Shown piece by piece: positions 12,529 through 24,600 of a stretch of DNA of 64,000 nt. The stretch's first letter is position 1, and each line of letters starts with the position of its first letter. The stretch comes from Mariannaea sp. PMI_226 (taxonomy: Eukaryota; Ascomycota; Sordariomycetes; Hypocreales; Nectriaceae). The translations under genes were made by a program, and so were the position numbers. The notes under the pieces were generated by a model. It had not been told where the DNA came from and searched no databases. It worked only from the letters and a program-made list of their open reading frames with translations. The stretch is taken from contig JANFOG010000005.1 of assembly GCA_024336345.1 (NCBI GenBank), positions 620,001-684,000 of the forward strand. The letters are read 5' to 3'.

Positions 12529-15360
12529 AGTACTAGGTGATTATGTAGTAGCATAGCTACCTTGGGTAGTACTACTACGAATGCGCGTCCGTTGTTACCA
12601 ACCCTAGCGAGCAAGGGTGGTGAGGGGTCTGTTGCCCGTAAGGCTGAAGAGGATGCTTCCATTGATACTCACTCCAGTCTAGTGTCTGTTAAGAAGTTGG
12701 GATTGGAGGGCGGGATAGAGCCTGTTCTGCCTCGTCGTGGATGTTTTTGTCCGAAATGATGGGTAAGTTACGTACGTAGCTTTCGAAGTACGGTACCCTC
12801 ACTCAGGTAGGACTTTTTGGAGCGGCAATTGAACCATGAATATGATAGTATGAGGAAAAGACTGCGAGGACTGGGGCACAAGGATGCCTTGCCTGGCCTC
12901 GTCTGCTGATAAAACTGGCCTACCTTGTGTGCATAATAGTATGGGGGTGGGTGGATTGATGAGAAAAAAAAGACAGAGATGAGGGGCGGAGGGATGTCCG
13001 AATGCTCCGCGCACGAAGGAGTCGATTCCAACGTTGGTTTGGCTGTTAACTGGGAGGGCTGAAAATGAAGACCGACGGTGTGCAGCGCACATACGGGAGA
13101 AGCCATGTAATCTCATTTCGATTGTGACAAGTCAGTTGACGAACATTGCACACATCATAACGAAGCACATACTATGTACGAAAATACCTTGCGTAGGCAG
13201 TTAGTAGTCGGGACATGCAAGATCCCAACTGAAACAGGCACCACTTGCAGTGTGCAGCTCATGTCAGGGGCAGATAAAGCACTTGGGAGTTGTCAGCTCT
13301 TGGCTCGCGTTGGAATAAGTACGAAGTACGGAGGAGAAGCAAGTAATACATAAGGTACAGTAGTAAGACGCCTAGTAAGTGAGAAAGAAAACCAAGCCCA
13401 GCCTTTTTGCCTCTCTCTCTCTGTGCACGGGCACGTACGTCGCAGCCACAGGTCCCCGCTGCAACCCCCCGACGTAGTATCATTTCTATTACTAGGACAA
13501 TTTCGGTCCCGAGATTGTCCACCCTGCACCATGCTCTGTACACTTTTTTTCTTTTCTTCCTTTACTTCGTACTGTAGGAAATCAGCTGTTCAGGGCTCTC
13601 AAAAAAAGGATTCCCCGCTTGAACTGCACTGTTACGGTATGGTGCTACGTAAGGACGCCTGGGGATCCGGAGTACTTGACAGGGCGAGATTAAAACCCCA
13701 GCCAAATGACTTTTTTACACAATACGACGCTATATCACGACCAAACTGCCAAGTTACTCGCCGACCAACGACTAGCCGCTTCATGACAAGCAGGTTGGTC
13801 ATGGGTGATGTTTCGTGTCGACCTAACGTGCATAACTACTGCATCATGCAACCTGCAAATGGCACATTACACGCGATGCTCCGGCCGGGGTGGGATAAAA
13901 GAGGCAAAAGAAACAACCCAGGGGTGGTTAGAATAATGGCGTCAAGTCCACTGCATCCATCCCGTCGGAGCTGACCAACAAGACAAAAGGGGGAAGGGCG
14001 GGAAAAGAGGAAAAAGGAAAAGACAGGCCGAGAACAAGGCGATTCGTTATACATGAACGTAACCCATTCATACAGTAGCGTGATGCAAAAACAATGGCAT
14101 CTCAGTCGGAGGCAGGGCCGTGCCGGGAGAAGTCTCAGGCTGACGAAGAGGGGATCTCGATTGGAGGTTGCCTTGGGCTTAAAAGGTGGCACAGGGTGGC
14201 GACACAACCGCAACTGTCCACTAGTTAATTGTAATTGACCGCACCGTCAACCATTGTCAAATGGTGGGTGGATAGAGGAGCTTGGACTCCAGGCTAAGTA
14301 CGCAGTTCTGTGGTAGCTGTGGTGGAAGTACCTGGACTGCGTGGTTACAGGTGACTCTGACTCTGCGATTCTAGAAGCACAACAGATAATAAGAAGACTC
14401 GTCGCCCGATTAGGTTCTCTCTGGGCTGCGCGCTATGTAACAGCGCGGGTTCATTCCGTCAGTCGGTGTCTAGGGTGAAGATAACTATTACGTTGTCGAC
14501 CCCACGCCTCCTCTTCAACACATCATCTTGCTTGTCTGCCAATGCATTTCGCACAAGGAGTGGACTCATCGGTCTTCTTCATTTGTCCCTCCCACCGCAG
14601 GGCCACGCCTCACCCACATGGCATGCAATATTTTTTTCCTATTTTCCAGCTGGGCAAGGTTCTTGGTCTGGGTCGTTGAGTCGCCGATCACCGGCGTGTG
14701 ATTCGCTACCAAAACGCTGGGGACAATGTCTTGAATAACGCCAACTCCGTGACTAAAGAAGGGAAGGGAGGGGAAAATAGGTGAGACATTAGAAGAAAGA
14801 AGAAAAAAATTGAAAGAGCAGAAAGAGAAAAACGAATGGATCCTACAATACTAGCTGGTATCTTCTGCTCTACTCTTTTTGGGAACTCTCCCGGTACTCG
14901 GGTTTCAGCGCTCGCTGCTCCGGACCTCGCACATCATACCCTTCTGCAACTAGTACGATGGTGAGCAAACGGTCTTTTTGTTTCTTTTCCTTTCAACACT
15001 AGTCTGTATTTTGCTCTTTGAATATTCTTTTTTCAATGACCTTGCACAAAGGACATGTGAGACATGCAGGTAGGAGTAATGATGGCATAATTATGGGAAC
15101 TGCGGCTGGATTTGCACATCTGCATGATGTTGTCACTGGCGCTCGCCTTTTCTACGAATGAGAAGAGGAAATCCAACACAGTCTGTGTGAGATGTACAGT
15201 ATTGTGCATCAACGCGTATACAGCTTCTTTCAGCGAGGTGCTTATTTCCTTATAGGCTGCAGGTATAGATACTATGCATTACCTGGCATCGAAATGGATG
15301 GCGCACTGCTCATTTGGTCAGATCAGATCAGCACTTATTATCAGTTGATTGAGCACTCAG

Positions 15361-15600
15361 GGTACCTAGGTAAAGTCGGACTGGATGTGTACTACCTATA
15401 TTGAAAGTCCCTCATAGCCTATGTACTGTAGGCAAGGTAGGTAGGTAGATGGGTTCATAGTACTACCTAGACATCTATATATATAACCTCGCTACCTACA
15501 TTATGCCTGCCTTCCTACCTACCCATGAGTGTAGGTAAGTATCTATATCGTACCTTCACTTCCACTCCGACTACCTGCTGAATGAGGTAGTTCAAGCATG
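15361..15600. repeat. Cluster of TAGGTA/TACCTA motifs
   Basis: Within about 240 bp the words GGTAGGTAGGTAG, CTACCTAC, CCTACCTACCC, GTAGGTAAGT and ACTACCTAG recur on both strands. The block around 15433-15448 (AAGGTAGGTAGGTAG) is largely complementary to CTTCCTACCTACCC near 15512-15526, so a stem with a loop of about 65 nt is possible. Similar short words occur elsewhere in the window (for example around 60050). Confidence 0.5.
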
Positions 15601-18600
15601 TACTATGTGCGCAGCTGCTAGGATCTTCATTGAGGAAAGGCACTGGTCTCCACATCCCCATCGTCCCTTCCCCCCTTCATCATCCATCTATGCATGGCCC
15701 TGCTTGCTTCCAAGGCAATGGCATGTCCATTGCAGCGACCCTAAAGTCCCTTACACAATGGCACCCCGAATTAGGCATAGAGCCTCCTCTTTTTTGCCGA
15801 ACTGTGTCCAATCATGGCTTGCCAAAAGGCCGACTCAGCTGAGCTCTTCCCGAGCCTCCCACACCTTAATTTATCTGGAGGCAAGACCTCGTCACTCCAT
15901 CATGTAAGGTAGGTATGTAGGTTGGCTGCTATTGTCCTCGATTTACCTGCCCCAACTTCAACCCTCGCGAAGCTGGCTGGGTTGGTTTTGGCAGACAGTG
16001 TGCGACATCACAGCCAATCAAACTGCCAGCTCGAGCTCTTATCTCATCTATTATGCGTGCTTCTTGGTCAAATCTGTCAAAACTTGCACCAACCAGCCAT
16101 TGTGTCCGTACACGATGCACACGTCGGGGCCATCGTCACTTATGGGTCATTATAGGTACACTGGTATATTCGGCTATTCTAATCTGCATACTGCGTCTGA
16201 TCCTGTTTCAATTCTGATTCTCACCCAGGACTTCCAAGCCACTACCGGCGTGGCGCAACCAGGCCCAAGCCCTCACCTGGAGTCTTGGAGAGCTTCCTGG
16301 AACAAGGGGTCTCGGCACTGGAAAAACAGAACGTAAGGTTCCCGATGCCGAGCGTCAAATTCTTCTGGTTTTTTTTGGTCAATGCGTACTCAGAATTCAG
16401 CCTGTGTGTGTGCCACATGATATTGACTCGGAATTAATTGTTTCTACTCAACAGACGCTTTCCTGCTTTGACACTCTCATCCATTTGATACAACGTCTTG
16501 GTACGATAGGTACTCCTATTGTACAGAAATGCTCCGCCCATGCGAAATGACCTCCTCTGGTTCAAGTTCAGATCCAAACGTATGTTGCTCAGGCGCTGCA
16601 ATTACCTGGGCCTTCCAATCTGTAACTATTGCCCCAGACCTCAGGGCTCCAGGGCTTCTCTAATCTACTTAATTTACTATAACTCCAGGTCTAGGCTCTA
16701 GTCTTTAGGCTCGAAACCATGAGGAGCTTCAGCTGGCTTCGCAAGAAAAATGGATTTTATTAGTGGGCAGTGGACTAGCTGCGACCAGAATTGGGCCTAT
16801 AGCGCTGCCGATTCCATTTCGATTCCACTAACACCTGCAACCCCCCGCTTCTAGGTGAGAACCCAAGCTCAACGGTGCTCACGACGCTCGCAACAGTGAC
16901 TTGGCTGGCTGAGCGAGAACGGGCGAACGAGCTTCCGGATGGCAACAATTCGCTTGTCCTCCCGCCCTATTATTTTTGGCCGATGGGAGACGCCTTGCAT
17001 AGATAGACGGATCTTGGTCCCACGTCGCACAAAATCCGGATTCTATTCCGCAGAACCACTATCAATAATGCCCAACCTACTTCGCACACGTTTTCTAGTT
17101 ATTTAGCCTTGCGGTTCGCTTTTTGTGAGTCGATGAAGCGGATTAAGGAAGCCCTGTGGCAGGCAGTCGTTATCATCAATAGCTACATAGAGTGTATCAT
17201 ATCGACGATGATCGGCTGTATATCTGTTCTTCGATCCTTGTTGATGCCTGATCAAAACTAATTACTTGATGCCTCGATCGCTCTATCGAACCGGTTGCTC
17301 TCGTTGTTCGGACGATCCACCGGCATTTCCTAGAGCCAACGGCTCGCTGGCCAATTACGGTGCTGAGACACCCCCTGTCAATGAACAAGCTCTGGCAAGG
17401 TTTTTGTCCGACCCTCTTCTGGACCATGGCGTCGCTAGAGTAGGGCTCACCTCAGCTGAAATGCTCGCGACTAGCCAACTCCTCTGGCGCCACTCCCTTC
17501 AATCAGAGCAGACTGGGCCGGGAACCCCTTCTGCAAAAGACGGGTCGTTGACCGGGGGTACCAAGTAGCTTGCAGTGCGATCGTGGGGCGCTAGGTCCGC
17601 TCGCCCAGGGACGCTCACCTCTTTGAGTGCCTGTGACGCTTTTCTCTGAACGTTGCGGGCTGAAAACAGGGATCAAGATCTTGCACAGTTGCCCCAAGAC
17701 CACATGAGACAGTATCATCAATCACACCCCCCCTTACCAGTTGCTTTCGAGGTGCACTTTTGGGGCCACTTCCTATTCCTCTCGCCCCCCCCTTTCCTTC
17801 CCCTTCCTTTCTAATTGAGCCCACGATAATCAAAGTCGATTCGATACATACTAGCCTTTTATGATGAAGCGGTATCTTGTTGTGCGCTGGATGTGGTATT
17901 ACCGCTCCCAGACTCACCAGTACGGGATAGCCAGAAGTTGTCCCAGACCCTTGTCTTTGTCCAGTTTTGCACAGCCTACGCTCTCGATGCGATGATGGAG
18001 CGAACCTGTTCTGCCCACCGTTCACACACCATCTTGACTTTTTGCTGTCTAAAGCTTGCGCGCGTGTCGCCATGTTTCGTGCCCCTGCTGACAGGCTTCG
18101 GGAACAGCTCCGGGATCATACGGCATTCGAGAAAACACCACAACTGTGGTTTTTCTACGTGTAGTTTATAAGTGAAGCGAATCACAACAGTCTGACTGCA
18201 TTGGCCATGGGATCAGAGCTGCGAATACGGAGTACAGGTTGGCCATGTTGAGCATGGGCCGCCAGCAATCCATGTTGGCTGTCGAGGCTTGGGCCAATGC
18301 CGAACCCTTGTATTTGGTTCTCAGTGACCGGGACTCCACCTCCAGAAGCCACTCCTGGAAGTCAAACGTCGTCGAGAGTATGCAGCCCGCCGCCGCCAAG
18401 CCCATCCGGAGCCGAAACCACAGCTAGCCTCTTTTGAGGCTGTCTGAAGGTCCGCCATTTTGGCTACCTACTTTGCGAACATACAGTATCCCAACCCGAC
18501 AGAACGGGCTGGGCGGCGCGGAGGGTGTTGCAAAAGAAGAGGAGTGGAAAATTTGGGGGGGTCTTGTTATCCAGCGATCCGCCCCCGGACAGCCCATCCA

Positions 18601-19462
18601 TCCAACACCGTCCACGCCTTGGGTCGATTTTGAACAAGTCTCGCTGGTGCTCAACAAGGGACGCTTTCTGAACTTTCTCTTGGTTTGCTAGAACCCATAT
18701 AAGCTTGGGTTCCCCAACTCTAGGTGTGGGATTTGATAACTTTTGAGCTTCATTTCACCTCATCTCCTGTTCCTAAAAGAAACCACCGATCCATTGAAAT
18801 ATACCTCCTCCACTTTGAAGGGCTAGCCGTCGAGAACAACCAGCCGCAGACCTGGCCATCACACGAAACTCGTCCTCATTAGCGTTTGCGTTTCTACGCC
18901 CAGCTCTGGCGGCTTCTGATGTAAGTCGGGACAAATTCTGCCTACCCCAGGGAAAGGCTTTCTACATCAACCACCCACACCCGTTGAAGTTTGTGTGGTA
19001 CACGCAAGCACCTCCTGCAATCCACATCGGACTTTCCTTTCTCTATCCTCACCATCCCAAGGAAAGGGGGGGTCAAACATATATAATTAGAAGAGAGACG
19101 GAAGCTCACAGTTTGCCCCTCAGCTTATTATCCACAGTCGGTTCTGTGTGCTTTGTGTCCGTCCATTCATCAACAGTCTTTTGGAGTCCTGTGATCACCA
19201 GGTCCCCCGACGAAAGGACTACCCTGTTCAGCCAGCTCAGCCTTCTCAGGCGTTTGGCCTTGACTTTGTTGTTGTTCGCCCTCCAATACGGCGATCACAT
19301 ACGAGAAACTACGAGGACCAGGTCACAGAGGGCAGGCAGCTAATACTCCGAACGCGGCGGAAGTACCATCTGACCGCAGGAAGTAGAGTGACCTCGAGCC
19401 GCCCCGCTGACGCTAAGTTTTGGGTTGACTACCTTACACGCCAGTCCCTCTTCCCAGTCAGA

Positions 19463-20467
19463 ATGCCGGTAACAAATCGAGGAGTGGTGCAACTTACACC
19501 ACTCACATCTACTTTTTCTTCATCTTCGTCTTTAACAGACTACTTCAACTCGCTGCCACCCTCCTTAGCCCATGTGCAGACTGCCCTCGCCATTTTCGCC
19601 CTCTTCGTCATCGCCAAGTTCTGTCTTGTGCGGCTCTTTACATGTTTGCGACGACTTCGCGGTGCTACTGAAAGGCCAATTTTGACAAGGACCAGTCCAG
19701 TCCTGCCTCACCATCGCTTCCAATTTGAGGCACGTAACATCAGACCTGGCTGGGCAATGGATGAGAAGAATTACGCGGCGGGCACAGCCGCTCCTGGGGC
19801 TGTGCCTTCAAACAATGACGACTTCAAGGGCTTCAAGGGGAAAAAATCAGCAGCGGCTGAAAAGCTTGTCATCGACACCAATTGGCCTCCCAGAAGTAAC
19901 AACCCAGCCATCGTTGGCGGCAATTTCCCTATGCCTAGGCCGGTCATGTCGCGTCCTCCACCTGCACCGCCTCTGACACCGCCAGAGCTAAGCACCGCCG
20001 TCTTCACCTTTGAGGATCGCCCCCGGCCTGGCGACGACAGCTTCATGCGCCAGCCTAACCCTGATTACATGTCTTCTACTACTGGCTCGGACCTACCTGC
20101 CAGCTCTAGCGCACCATCTCCTTCCATGCCGCGCCGTCGATCATACAACAAAACTCTTCCTATCGGCGTTCCCATTCCTCAACCATCAATCGTAGGTTCC
20201 ATGTCGGATGCTGCCGATCTCACATTCTCGCCCAGTTCCTACCCACCCACCAGTCCTTTGTTGCCGCCTGCCCCACCACGCGCAGGGGCTAATGAGATCG
20301 ATGTCAAGGGCGAGATCATTGGCGTCCTGGACGGTGAGGGAGCGGGATGGACGAGACATACTCGTGTGTACGGTGGCGGTGTTTGTCTAGCTTGCGCGGC
20401 CTCAGGTGGCAACCATGGCAGCGGCGGTTTCTACGGCGCAACAGTACGACCTGAGGAGATGCGATGA
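19463..20467 (+). CDS. Uncharacterised protein with one N-terminal membrane span and proline-rich middle
   Basis: A 334-residue single-exon protein that I cannot assign to a named family. About residues 35-60 form one hydrophobic span (LAIFALFVIAKFCLVRLF) followed by a basic stretch (CLRRLRG), which suggests a membrane anchor with the bulk of the protein in the cytosol. The middle is rich in proline and serine (PPPAPPLTPPELS) and contains a basic serine site, PRRRSYNKTLPIG. The C-terminus is compact and glycine- and cysteine-rich (GEIIGVLDGEGAGWTRHTR, then VYGGGVCLACAASGG), and looks like the conserved part. The frame is open for 105 codons upstream but has no ATG there; 19463 is the first in-frame ATG. 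It is flanked by deserts on both sides. Function unknown. Confidence 0.75.
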   Translation: MPVTNRGVVQLTPLTSTFSSSSSLTDYFNSLPPSLAHVQTALAIFALFVIAKFCLVRLFTCLRRLRGATERPILTRTSPVLPHHRFQFEARNIRPGWAMDEKNYAAGTAAPGAVPSNNDDFKGFKGKKSAAAEKLVIDTNWPPRSNNPAIVGGNFPMPRPVMSRPPPAPPLTPPELSTAVFTFEDRPRPGDDSFMRQPNPDYMSSTTGSDLPASSSAPSPSMPRRRSYNKTLPIGVPIPQPSIVGSMSDAADLTFSPSSYPPTSPLLPPAPPRAGANEIDVKGEIIGVLDGEGAGWTRHTRVYGGGVCLACAASGGNHGSGGFYGATVRPEEMR

Positions 20468-22859
20468 ATCTCTTCCAAATTCGGTATGATAATGAACTGG
20501 CACGGGAACTGGAAAATTTCGAAAGAACCAACCAAAAAAAAAAATTGGGGGGATAAAGGCAGACGGACTTCAGCAGTCATGAGGCTTTCAATGCGGTCTG
20601 AGATCGACCATGGATGAAAAGATTGGCGACAGACGCATTGTATACGGAGCAAAACATGGGAAAGGGGGTGGGAAAGGGGAGCATGTCTTGTTTTCTTTTG
20701 GGGGGTCTTATTGGTTATTGTCTCACAAGAGCTTTGTCTCCTTGTTTTTCTCTTTCCTTTTTTCTTGATTTCTTCTTCTCATTACGGTCTTCTTTCCTTT
20801 TTGTCCTTGTTCTGTGTTTTCGGGTTCATAATACCCCCGGACTATGTTTTCATGATAGCTACTGGCAAGGGGAATCACGGGAAGCATGGGTGATGTAATG
20901 AGCTTTACAGCTTGCTGTCTTGCACTTTCCCCTCTCATAGTTTTTTTTTCCTTTTTTGTTTTAATTTCCCGTACATAAGTTATATACTTGGACCAAGGCT
21001 TCTCGGCTTATGATAATGATGATTACAATTACCCTGATATTGGCCATTATCACAGTGTCTCCTATCCCTATGTCGAATTTTCCACGCCTGCAGTATGAGG
21101 CTTGAAGCTGATGTGAAGATAGCTTTGTATAGTACATATACCGAGTTGAATAAGCAGCCCTGTTTCAAGATGGCGACAAGAGTAACACAGAATATCTGGT
21201 CATTCGACCCCACCCATGTCATATGTAGATTATTCAAAGGGTAAGAAAGGGCCAATAAGCACAATGACCCATTCATTTTTACGTTTTCCATACCTAGTTG
21301 GACCGTATTGACAATTCGAATACAAAGCCTCGCGTCAGCCCTACTCTCAAGTTGTGCCCCGTCAGCCAGCCGCGTGGTTCGTTCATTTGTTCCACCCTCC
21401 CCATCTACCCCCCTGGTCACAAGTGCTTATTGTGACGGCTCATTATCAGTTGATGACGTTGGGTTAGGACTCAAGGTCCAGATGAGATCTGAGTGTCCGA
21501 GAGTCTCCGAGTGTTTCAAGGGAGCCAGAGCTTTTTAGGAATCTGGGGCCAAAAGGCAACTATTTACTAGCTCATTTTCCACCCATGTTACTATTTGAAG
21601 ATGCTCTTAGGCGCGGACGAACAAGGCTTGTACATATACTTCACTTGGCTGGAAACAACTTGTTGGATTTGTATGGGTGTTCCTAGCGTCGGTCAAACTA
21701 CCACTCCAGCTTTCTGACATGACTCTGTCCTGCTTGCTTCTTGCATGATCCACGCGACCCTCCAACCTCAAAATCTTACAAGAAAGCAGCTGCTGCATTG
21801 GGCATCATGGAACTCCACTGGAACGAAAAGGAAAAGGGCTGAGTTCCTTCTCGAGAGCGGGTGACATGCTTCCCCCGCCCGCACCAACACCACCTTGACG
21901 GCTCCCTTTGTCCTTCCGGGCAGGGAACAGGGCCCTTAGAGCCAGCACAAAACTCTTAAGTCCGATTTTTCAGGATTTATAGTTATTACGTGAGACGGTG
22001 GAAGAAGGCGTGGGGGATAGTAAGGCGTTGAGAAGGGCGTGGTAAAAAAAAACAATCATGACAGTTGGGCAAAGATGGAAAGGGTAATGGAAATGGCGGA
22101 GGCAGTGAGGACGATAAGGAAAGAGTAGGGAGTGAAGGGAAGCAAAGCAACAATGAGTGAGATCAGAAGCATCATTTTCGTATGAAAAGGGGGGGTTGGT
22201 GGGAGAACGTGATGACAGCAAGCAACGAGCATATGCAGCTGGATGATGCAGACCCCAAATGTCAGACTCGCGTCTTGCAGCACCAACTCCATACCTTGAC
22301 TACTACATCAGGTGGTCTGATCGTTGTCCGTTTAGCCATGGGCCCAGCCGCCGCAATGTAGAACAAAGAAAGCAACGTAAGGCAAGACAAATCAGCAAAA
22401 CAAGGGCCCAAGTTGCCAGAGGAGGTGGGGGATGGAAGCGGATATTATTTTTTTCCTCGCGCACGCTAGACCTTGACGTGAGCCAAAGGGCAATCCTAGT
22501 CTCATCCAAAGCCACGGAGATTTTTGTGTCCGATACATGTAAAGATATAGTTCCGAGTAATAAACCAAGAGTAAGAGGGGGGGGGAGGGGGGAAGAGGAT
22601 TTACTGGTTATGTGATCTGTGGACCAAGTGCTCGGGGACTTTTGTCTAACGTGAGCGAATATGCAAGTGAGGCAGAGAGGAAGGGTACGGGGATGGGTGA
22701 CCAATCTTTTGCTCTTTTTTGCCTTCTCCCTGACTTGATTACTTTTGAGGCTGAACTGACGAGTGATGTTGAAAATGTAGCCTCACGATACTTGAGGAAG
22801 TCACCCTCTTGGTAGAGTTGATATGGGATGGATGTATTTGTCATGGCTTCATAAAAAGG

Positions 22860-24600
22860 TACTCGTTCTGTTAAGGAATAACTAGAAGGCTCCTTTATTT
22901 GTTTTATCTAGTCTCGAAAACGCCTCGCCCAGCTGAAAATAGACTATATCCCCTTCTCAAGGCGTCTCTAGAGAAATGGCATCTTCCATATGGCTAAGAT
23001 GCTCTTCCTTGGGCACGAAGATGGTATAGAATACACTTTTTTTAACCCTGTTTCGGACCTCTCTTGCTAATGTAAACTTGGCTTCGTTGACCATCTACTC
23101 TATGTAATACCCCAAGAACAGGACGAACTTGACTATCTGTAGAGCGCAAGATATCACAACTCGTTAGGTGTACAAACTGCTCGCAGCTACATAAAGGAGT
23201 TCTATATTTTTCACTTAGAGAAATTGATTGTTGAGCTGCATGAACTAGTAGTCCCTGTAGCTGGACATGTCCAAGTTATTTTGGTCATGTCCAGGCTCGC
23301 TGCGTGTAAAGGACCTATCTCATGAGGTCTTGACGCCTATATATACATATTCGCTTGTTATATCATCAAGAGATAAATTCTGCTAGCACTTCTCATGACA
23401 CTCTTTCATAGCTACTTGGGAGTTACTTGCTCGCTGGCTGATTTATTTCCTGGAAATTACAAATGGCTATTGTTGAGTGTATGAACCAAGCAAGGGAGTT
23501 TTCGTGACAAGAAGAGAGAGATATCAAACTACTTCACGGGGGCCCCTAGACATACTAGTCTTTACGCTATTCAATATTGTCTTGGGTGCTTGAGCATTGA
23601 TGCCCTCCGTATCATATATTGGACTTATGTCTTGGCTTGGCTCTCTATAATCATGCCAGTGACTCTCAGAGGCTACATGTCACAACCAAGGAATCTTCGA
23701 GTTCATCCCATGTCATTTTTATTCCTCCGTATACCATCGTTCCACATGTGTTTTAGTAGAATGATATGGCAAATGCTGTTGGTATTGATCCCGATGCACA
23801 CTTACCACAGCTGGCTACAAGGTAGCAACTTTACAAACGAAACCACAGCGACCTTTTGGGTTGAGGAAGTGTTTTGACGGCTACTGTTACATCTCTACAG
23901 CTCTTTTTCTTGCTTTGTTTGGAATCGTCCGGTAGACTATATCCTCTTTTCGATTCTTATCTCATGGGTCTGTCAATACTGCGCATCGGGATGGGAGAGA
24001 CTACATTCGGAACTCTTTCATTTACGGAGAAAACCAATACATTCGATTTAGGCGTGCTCTTTAGCTTCCGTTTTAGGTTATGCCATAACTCCCTTATCTC
24101 CTACCATACAGTTTCGCTTTTAAATAGACAATCACAATTGCTCAGTTCAACACTTGGTCACCGTCGTAATAGGTTGCTCCAACCTTAGTGCAACAGATGT
24201 TGAATCCAGTACTAGTGGCGAGGGAATTCCCGAAGAAAACTTTAAGCTCCAGTGGTTCCCGGTAGTCATGCAGGCCATATGTGGCAAACTTGAAAGAAGA
24301 CGTGTATCACAAATAGACTATGAGTTGAATCATCGAAGTGGACACCGGTAGAACATGGAGGTTGGCGCCACAGCACGAGGAAAGTTGCGGGGAACGACCC
24401 TTAAAAATCCCCATATAGATATATCTGATAATGGCGAAATGATGCTGAATATCCTAAATCCTATGCGCTGGATCGATGCGAGAAGGATGGCCACAGGAAG
24501 GATTCTAGGTTTGTTTCGATCCTTCAGGGTAGGGCCGTACTCCCACCTAGACGGTGAGACAACGGACACCCCGGGACACGATTTCTAAATACCATGTAAA
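22860..24600. other. A+T-rich island with broken reading frames
   Basis: Hand counts of four sample 60-base lines here gave roughly 33-42% G+C, lower than the coding parts of the window. Plus-strand frames at about 23485-23877, 23874-24188 and 24154-24588 are open or nearly open but do not join into one protein. The composition and interruptions suggest decayed sequence, for example an old transposon or a gene damaged by repeat-induced point mutation. No terminal repeats or recognisable transposase motifs were found, so the identity is open. Confidence 0.35.
24154..24588 (+). pseudogene. Possible broken gene: one frame interrupted by a single stop
   Basis: The two stretches 24154-24351 and 24355-24588 are in the same frame and are separated only by a TAG at 24349-24351, giving about 144 readable codons (for example EENFKLQWFPVVMQAICGKL before the stop, NPHIDISDNGEMMLNILNP after it). 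It begins without a clear ATG. I recognise no family. It may be a relic or chance; confidence is low. Confidence 0.15.

Larger units (their letters stand above)
9960..19462. other. 9.5-kb gene desert
   Basis: Between mbp1 and the membrane protein at 19463 I find no frame with family resemblance or convincing exon structure. Visible content: low-complexity tracts (G-run at 12511-12528), a cluster of TAGGTA/TACCTA motifs at 15361-15600, and several open but unrecognised frames of 60-183 codons. A plausible 5' UTR donor GTAAGT sits at 18921-18926, with a possible acceptor CAG at 19459-19461 directly before the next start codon. The stretch could hold long non-coding RNA or a long promoter, but the sequence alone does not show it. 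Confidence 0.5.

Noticed and set aside
13423..13974. 183-codon frame in the desert
   Set aside because: The translation is unlike any family and has no consistent codon bias; a chance open frame is more likely.
20055..20075. CCTAACCCTG resembling a telomerase RNA template
   Set aside because: It lies inside the coding frame of the membrane protein; no other telomerase RNA feature is visible.
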